DNA from: DATLHO01 sp035539855 | Lineage (GTDB): Bacteria; Bacteroidota; Ignavibacteria; OLB7 | Direction: 5' to 3' | Assembly: GCA_035539855.1 (NCBI GenBank) | Contig: DATLHO010000213.1 | Location: 1-43,525 of the forward strand | DNA: 43,525 nucleotides | Shown here: one piece after another, positions 40,744 to 43,525 of the stretch | How the letters are laid out: each line of letters opens with the position of its first letter | Numbering within the stretch: the first letter of the stretch is position 1 | Program-made: the position numbers and the translations under genes | Notes under the pieces: model-generated | Databases searched by the model: none | Seen by the model: the letters and a program-made list of their open reading frames with translations, nothing else | What the model was told of the DNA's origin: nothing

Positions 40744-42962
40744 CGCGCGTCGAGCAGCACGCCTGGCCCGCGGAGGCCCTCGGCGACGCCATCGCCGCGC
40801 TCGCTCGTCACGGCGGGTTGACCGTCACCGAGGCCACGACGAGCCGCCCCTCGTCGGCGGTCATTGCCAATGCGCAGGCGCTCGCCGGTTGGATTGGTGA
40901 GACATCCTCCGTGCTCGGCATCGAGGCCGAGCCGGTCGAGTCGTCGTATCCGGAGCTCGAGAGGATGCTGCGTGGCGCGGCGCCCGCGCTGCTCGGACTG
41001 CCGGCGCGCACGCCGACGACAGGCACCGCTGTCGCGACGGGTCGGGTGCAGGCCGCTGCTCCACGGGAGTTCATCGCGCTGATCGGATCGGATCGTCGCA
41101 CCGTGCGGCTCCTCGCGCCCGACCTCACCGTTCACACGATCGCATTGGAGGAGCTCCGCCGTGCGCTCTGCATCGAGCTCGAGGCGCCGCTGGTACCGGA
41201 GACGCTCGCCATGCTCGAGCGTGCCGGCGTGCCCTCGGCGCAGCGTGAGCGCGCGGCCTATGGCGTGCTTCGCGAGCAGTTGAGCTGGCAGCGCATCGGC
41301 TCGTGCTGGCTGTTGAGGCCGGCTCCGGGCGCTCCGTTTCGCGAGGGCCTGCGAGTGATCGGCGCACCGATGCGATTGGCGATGCTCGTCGGCGCGCACG
41401 CGCTGCAGTATGCCTTCTGGCTCGCAGGATGGTGGCTCATCGGTCGCGGCGCGATGCAGGGCCGGATCGACATGGGATGGATCGTCGCGTGGGTGCTCAT
41501 GCTCGGCTCGATCGTTCCGCTGCGGATGCTCGAGGCGTGGCTGCAGGGACTGCTCGCGATCGGCGTCGGAGCGCTGTTGAAGCAGCGGCTGCTGCACGGA
41601 GCACTCTCGCTCGAGCCCGACGAGATCCGTCACTCCGGCTCCGGCGAGCTGCTCGGTCACGTCATCGAATCGGAGGCCATCGAGGCAATGGCGCTCGGCG
41701 GCGGCTTCGCCTCGATCGTCGCGATGGTCGAGCTCGCTCTTGCGGTCGTCGTGCTCGCCCTCGGCGCGGGAGGCATCGTTCACGCGCTGCTGCTCGTCGT
41801 CTGGACCGCGACGGCGCTGGGGCTTGGCTGGAGGATCTTCCGCCTGCGCTCGTCGTGGACCGACCGCCGCCTGGCGATCACGCACGATCTGGTCGAGCGG
41901 ATGATCGGGCACCGCACGCGACTGGCGCAGGAACGACCTGAGCGAATGCACGAGGAGGAGGACCAGGCGCTCGAGGGATACAGCGGCGAGTCGCGCCGGC
42001 TCGATCGCGCGACCGCGCTTCTCGGCGCGGCGATCCCGCGCGGGTGGGTGCTCGTCGGGCTGCTCGGCCTGCTGCCGGCGATCATGAGCGGCGCCTCGGC
42101 CGAGTCACTCGCCGTCGGCATCGGCGGACTCCTGCTCGCGTCGATGGCGCTCTCGCGCCTGGCGCAGGGACTCGTCGGCGTCGCCGGCGCGGCGATCTCG
42201 TGGCGGAAGGTGCGGCACCTCTTCGACGCCGCCACCCGCCACCGCGCACCAGGCGCCGCAGCGCTCCTTGCGCCCGCGGCAAACGGAGCGCGTGCAAACT
42301 CCTCGGCGGGTGAGCGCGACGCTCACGTCGACGACGCGCACTTCGGATCGGCTCCGGTGCTCGAGGCAAGCGATCTCGTCTTCGGCTATCGCGACTCGGC
42401 CGCACCGGTCCTGCGCGGAGCTTCGCTATCGATCATGCCAGGCGAACGGATTCTTCTGGAGGGCTCCTCCGGTGGCGGCAAGTCCACACTCGCGGCGATC
42501 CTCGTCGGCATGCGCAGCCCGCGCTCCGGATTGCTGACGCTGAAAGGCCTCGACCGCCATGCGCACGGCGACGAGCGCTGGCGCGCGAGCGTCGTCTCCG
42601 CGCCGCAGTTCCACGACAACCACGTCCTGATGGGGACCTTCGCGTTCAACCTGTTGATGGGCCGCGCATGGCCTCCGTCGCCGGAGGACCTTGAAGAAGC
42701 CGACGCGATCTGCCGCGAGCTCGGCCTCGGCGAGCTTCTCGAGCGCATGCCGGCCGGCATCATGCAGAACGTCGGCGAAACAGGCTGGCAGCTCTCGCAA
42801 GGCGAGCGCAGCCGCCTCTACATCGCACGCGCTCTTCTACAGCGAGCCGACCTGATCATCCTCGACGAAAGCTTCGGCGCACTCGACCCGGAGACCCTGC
42901 GCACGGCACTCGGCTGCGTGTTCCGCAGGGCGCCGGCGTTGCTGGTCATTGCACACCCGTGA
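40740..42962 (+). CDS. Second ABC exporter subunit with degenerate C39-like N-domain
   Basis: A 740-residue membrane ATPase. The N-terminal ~190 residues are soluble. LGIEAEPVESSYPELERMLRGAAPALLGLP and FIALIGSDRRTVRLLAPDLTVHTI resemble the fold of a C39 domain but lack the catalytic Cys, as in the C39-like domains of some type I exporters; this comparison is inference. Membrane helices follow (about 210-480). The ATPase has Walker A EGSSGGGKST, signature QLSQGERSRLYIARAL and Walker B LIILDESFGALD. The chain stops at LLVIAHP, immediately after the H-loop His, so the usual last ~40 residues are absent. It overlaps the C39-ABC gene by 4 nt. HlyD plus a peptidase ABC plus a second ABC resembles the three-protein NHLM/NHLP-type peptide export set. 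Confidence 0.82.
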   Translation: MTRVEQHAWPAEALGDAIAALARHGGLTVTEATTSRPSSAVIANAQALAGWIGETSSVLGIEAEPVESSYPELERMLRGAAPALLGLPARTPTTGTAVATGRVQAAAPREFIALIGSDRRTVRLLAPDLTVHTIALEELRRALCIELEAPLVPETLAMLERAGVPSAQRERAAYGVLREQLSWQRIGSCWLLRPAPGAPFREGLRVIGAPMRLAMLVGAHALQYAFWLAGWWLIGRGAMQGRIDMGWIVAWVLMLGSIVPLRMLEAWLQGLLAIGVGALLKQRLLHGALSLEPDEIRHSGSGELLGHVIESEAIEAMALGGGFASIVAMVELALAVVVLALGAGGIVHALLLVVWTATALGLGWRIFRLRSSWTDRRLAITHDLVERMIGHRTRLAQERPERMHEEEDQALEGYSGESRRLDRATALLGAAIPRGWVLVGLLGLLPAIMSGASAESLAVGIGGLLLASMALSRLAQGLVGVAGAAISWRKVRHLFDAATRHRAPGAAALLAPAANGARANSSAGERDAHVDDAHFGSAPVLEASDLVFGYRDSAAPVLRGASLSIMPGERILLEGSSGGGKSTLAAILVGMRSPRSGLLTLKGLDRHAHGDERWRASVVSAPQFHDNHVLMGTFAFNLLMGRAWPPSPEDLEEADAICRELGLGELLERMPAGIMQNVGETGWQLSQGERSRLYIARALLQRADLIILDESFGALDPETLRTALGCVFRRAPALLVIAHP

Positions 42963-42976
42963 GGGTTAAATGTTGG

Positions 42977-42997
42977 ATGTCAGATGTCAGATGTCAC
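42977..42997 (+). repeat. 7-bp tandem repeat at the TPR gene start
   Basis: ATGTCAG is repeated nearly three times (42977, 42984, 42991). Each unit contains an ATG, and because the period is 7 the three ATGs fall in three different frames; only 42984 is in frame with the TPR protein. Confidence 0.7.
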
Positions 42998-43525
42998 AAG
43001 GCCACATAGTCCCCAGACCGAAGGCCCACCCCCAGGCCAAACGCCCGTCCCCAGCGCAGCAGTCCCCTGCGAAGCAGTCCCCTGCGAAGCTGTCCCTTGC
43101 GAAGCTGTCCCCTGCGCAGCTGTCCCCTGCGAAGCTGTCCCCGGGCCTCCGGCCGCCCGCGTCGATGCGCTCCTCGCGACCGCCGAGCCGATCCGGCGGT
43201 CCGCCCCCGAGCGGGCTCTTGCGCTTGTCGGTGAGGCACTGACGCTGGCGAGGTCGGCCGGTGATCGGGGGCGTATTGCGCGATGCCTGTCAGTACTGGG
43301 GCACATTTTCTATGCGCGCGCCGATTATCCGGTCGCCAGCGAACACTTCGGCGAGGCGCTCGCGATCGCTCTCGACGACGAGCTGCCGCAGACCGAATGC
43401 GAAGCTCGGCTTGGCCTGGGCTTCATCGGTGAATCGACCGGTCAGTACGTCGACGCCGCGGCGCATCTGCGGCGCGCGATCGCGCTCGCGCGTGAGCTCG
43501 GCAACGGCTCTCACGAGGGCTTCGG
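42984..43525 (+). CDS. TPR-repeat protein, 5' part only (runs off the right edge)
   Basis: An open frame from ATG 42984 continues past the end of the window without a stop; at least 180 residues are visible. Residues about 1-55 are Pro/Val/Cys-rich and include five tandem AVPCE units coded by the 15-bp repeats. From about residue 57 the chain becomes helical with TPR-type pairs: PERALALVGEALTLARSAGD, then IARCLSVLGHIFYARADYPVASEHFGEALAIALD, then ECEARLGLGFIGESTGQYVDAAAHLRRAIALAREL. This spacing and the A-x-x-x-G-x-x-Y-x-x-A pattern are characteristic of TPRs, often found ahead of GGDEF, cyclase, kinase or HTH domains; what follows cannot be seen. It begins 21 nt after the second ABC gene, on the same strand, so it may belong to the exporter operon. 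Confidence 0.75.
   Translation, partial: MSDVTRPHSPQTEGPPPGQTPVPSAAVPCEAVPCEAVPCEAVPCAAVPCEAVPGPPAARVDALLATAEPIRRSAPERALALVGEALTLARSAGDRGRIARCLSVLGHIFYARADYPVASEHFGEALAIALDDELPQTECEARLGLGFIGESTGQYVDAAAHLRRAIALARELGNGSHEGF
43059..43145 (+). repeat. 15-bp in-frame tandem repeat in the TPR gene
   Basis: Five full units of about GCAGTCCCCTGCGAA or GCTGTCCCCTGCGAA plus a partial sixth lie head to tail, with one or two base changes per unit. A degenerate unit precedes them at 43044. The period is a multiple of three, so copy-number change would keep the reading frame and only alter the number of AVPCE units. Confidence 0.85.

Noticed and set aside
43059..43145. CRISPR-like repeats
   Set aside because: Units are contiguous 15-mers without spacers and are in frame within a gene.
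42970..43242. A 90-residue protein with QSPAK repeats
   Set aside because: Wrong frame of the 15-bp repeat; the frame starting at 42984 leads into a clear TPR protein.

Overview
The window is high-G+C DNA and is densely coded, apart from short regulatory gaps. Four independent signals point to a member of the Bacteroidota/Chlorobiota (FCB) superphylum, possibly a high-G+C relative of Kapabacteria or Ignavibacteria; the exact lineage cannot be set from sequence alone. (1) Four proteins carry a type IX secretion system (T9SS) type A C-terminal sorting domain. (2) PKD/Ig-like adhesins and an SBBP-repeat protein are abundant. (3) A lipoprotein carries the NPPHGQPGH motif that I associate with Bacteroidota. 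(4) Several genes are preceded by the Bacteroidetes-type promoter (TTG, 19-21 bp, TAnnTTTG-like) rather than a sigma70 -35/-10 pair. No rRNA, tRNA, CRISPR array, transposase or integrase was seen.

Layout. 1-2.0 kb: a small T9SS cargo on the minus strand, then a VOC/glyoxalase-fold gene overlapping an AraC-type regulator. 2.2-6.5 kb: a ten-Asp-box beta-propeller protein, a DUF4126 membrane protein, and three translationally coupled genes (DUF1801, low-molecular-weight phosphatase-like, APH-type kinase). 6.9-16.5 kb: a three-gene surface operon made of a large outer-membrane barrel, a 713-residue exported protein and a 1,842-residue PKD protein. The two exported proteins share a previously unnamed ten-cysteine module and have no recognisable T9SS tail. 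16.5-23.7 kb: a palindromic repeat, a lipoprotein, and a leftward operon of a VWA/WD40/anchor-D/T9SS protein plus a protein with two OmpA domains.

24.0-28.8 kb is the metabolic highlight. It is a tight operon of an exported chlorite dismutase with its heme His and distal Arg intact, a Tat-exported type II molybdopterin oxidoreductase alpha subunit, its four-cluster Fe-S beta subunit, and a TorD/NarJ-type chaperone. This is the gene content of a (per)chlorate respiration module, lacking a gamma (cytochrome) subunit. Upstream is a long palindrome placed where a class II Crp/Fnr-type activator would bind, next to a -7 element that lacks a -33 element. Together the genes would reduce (per)chlorate to chlorite in the periplasm and split chlorite to chloride and O2.

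28.9-36.7 kb: a T9SS cargo, a DinB-like protein, a second copy of the palindromic repeat, a 1,526-residue SBBP/Ig/T9SS protein and a small barrel. 36.8-43.0 kb: an HlyD adaptor and two ABC exporters, the first with an intact C39 peptidase domain, all overlapping or adjacent. They look like a leader-cleaving peptide exporter with no visible precursor gene. The window ends inside a TPR protein gene that begins with in-frame 15-bp tandem repeats.
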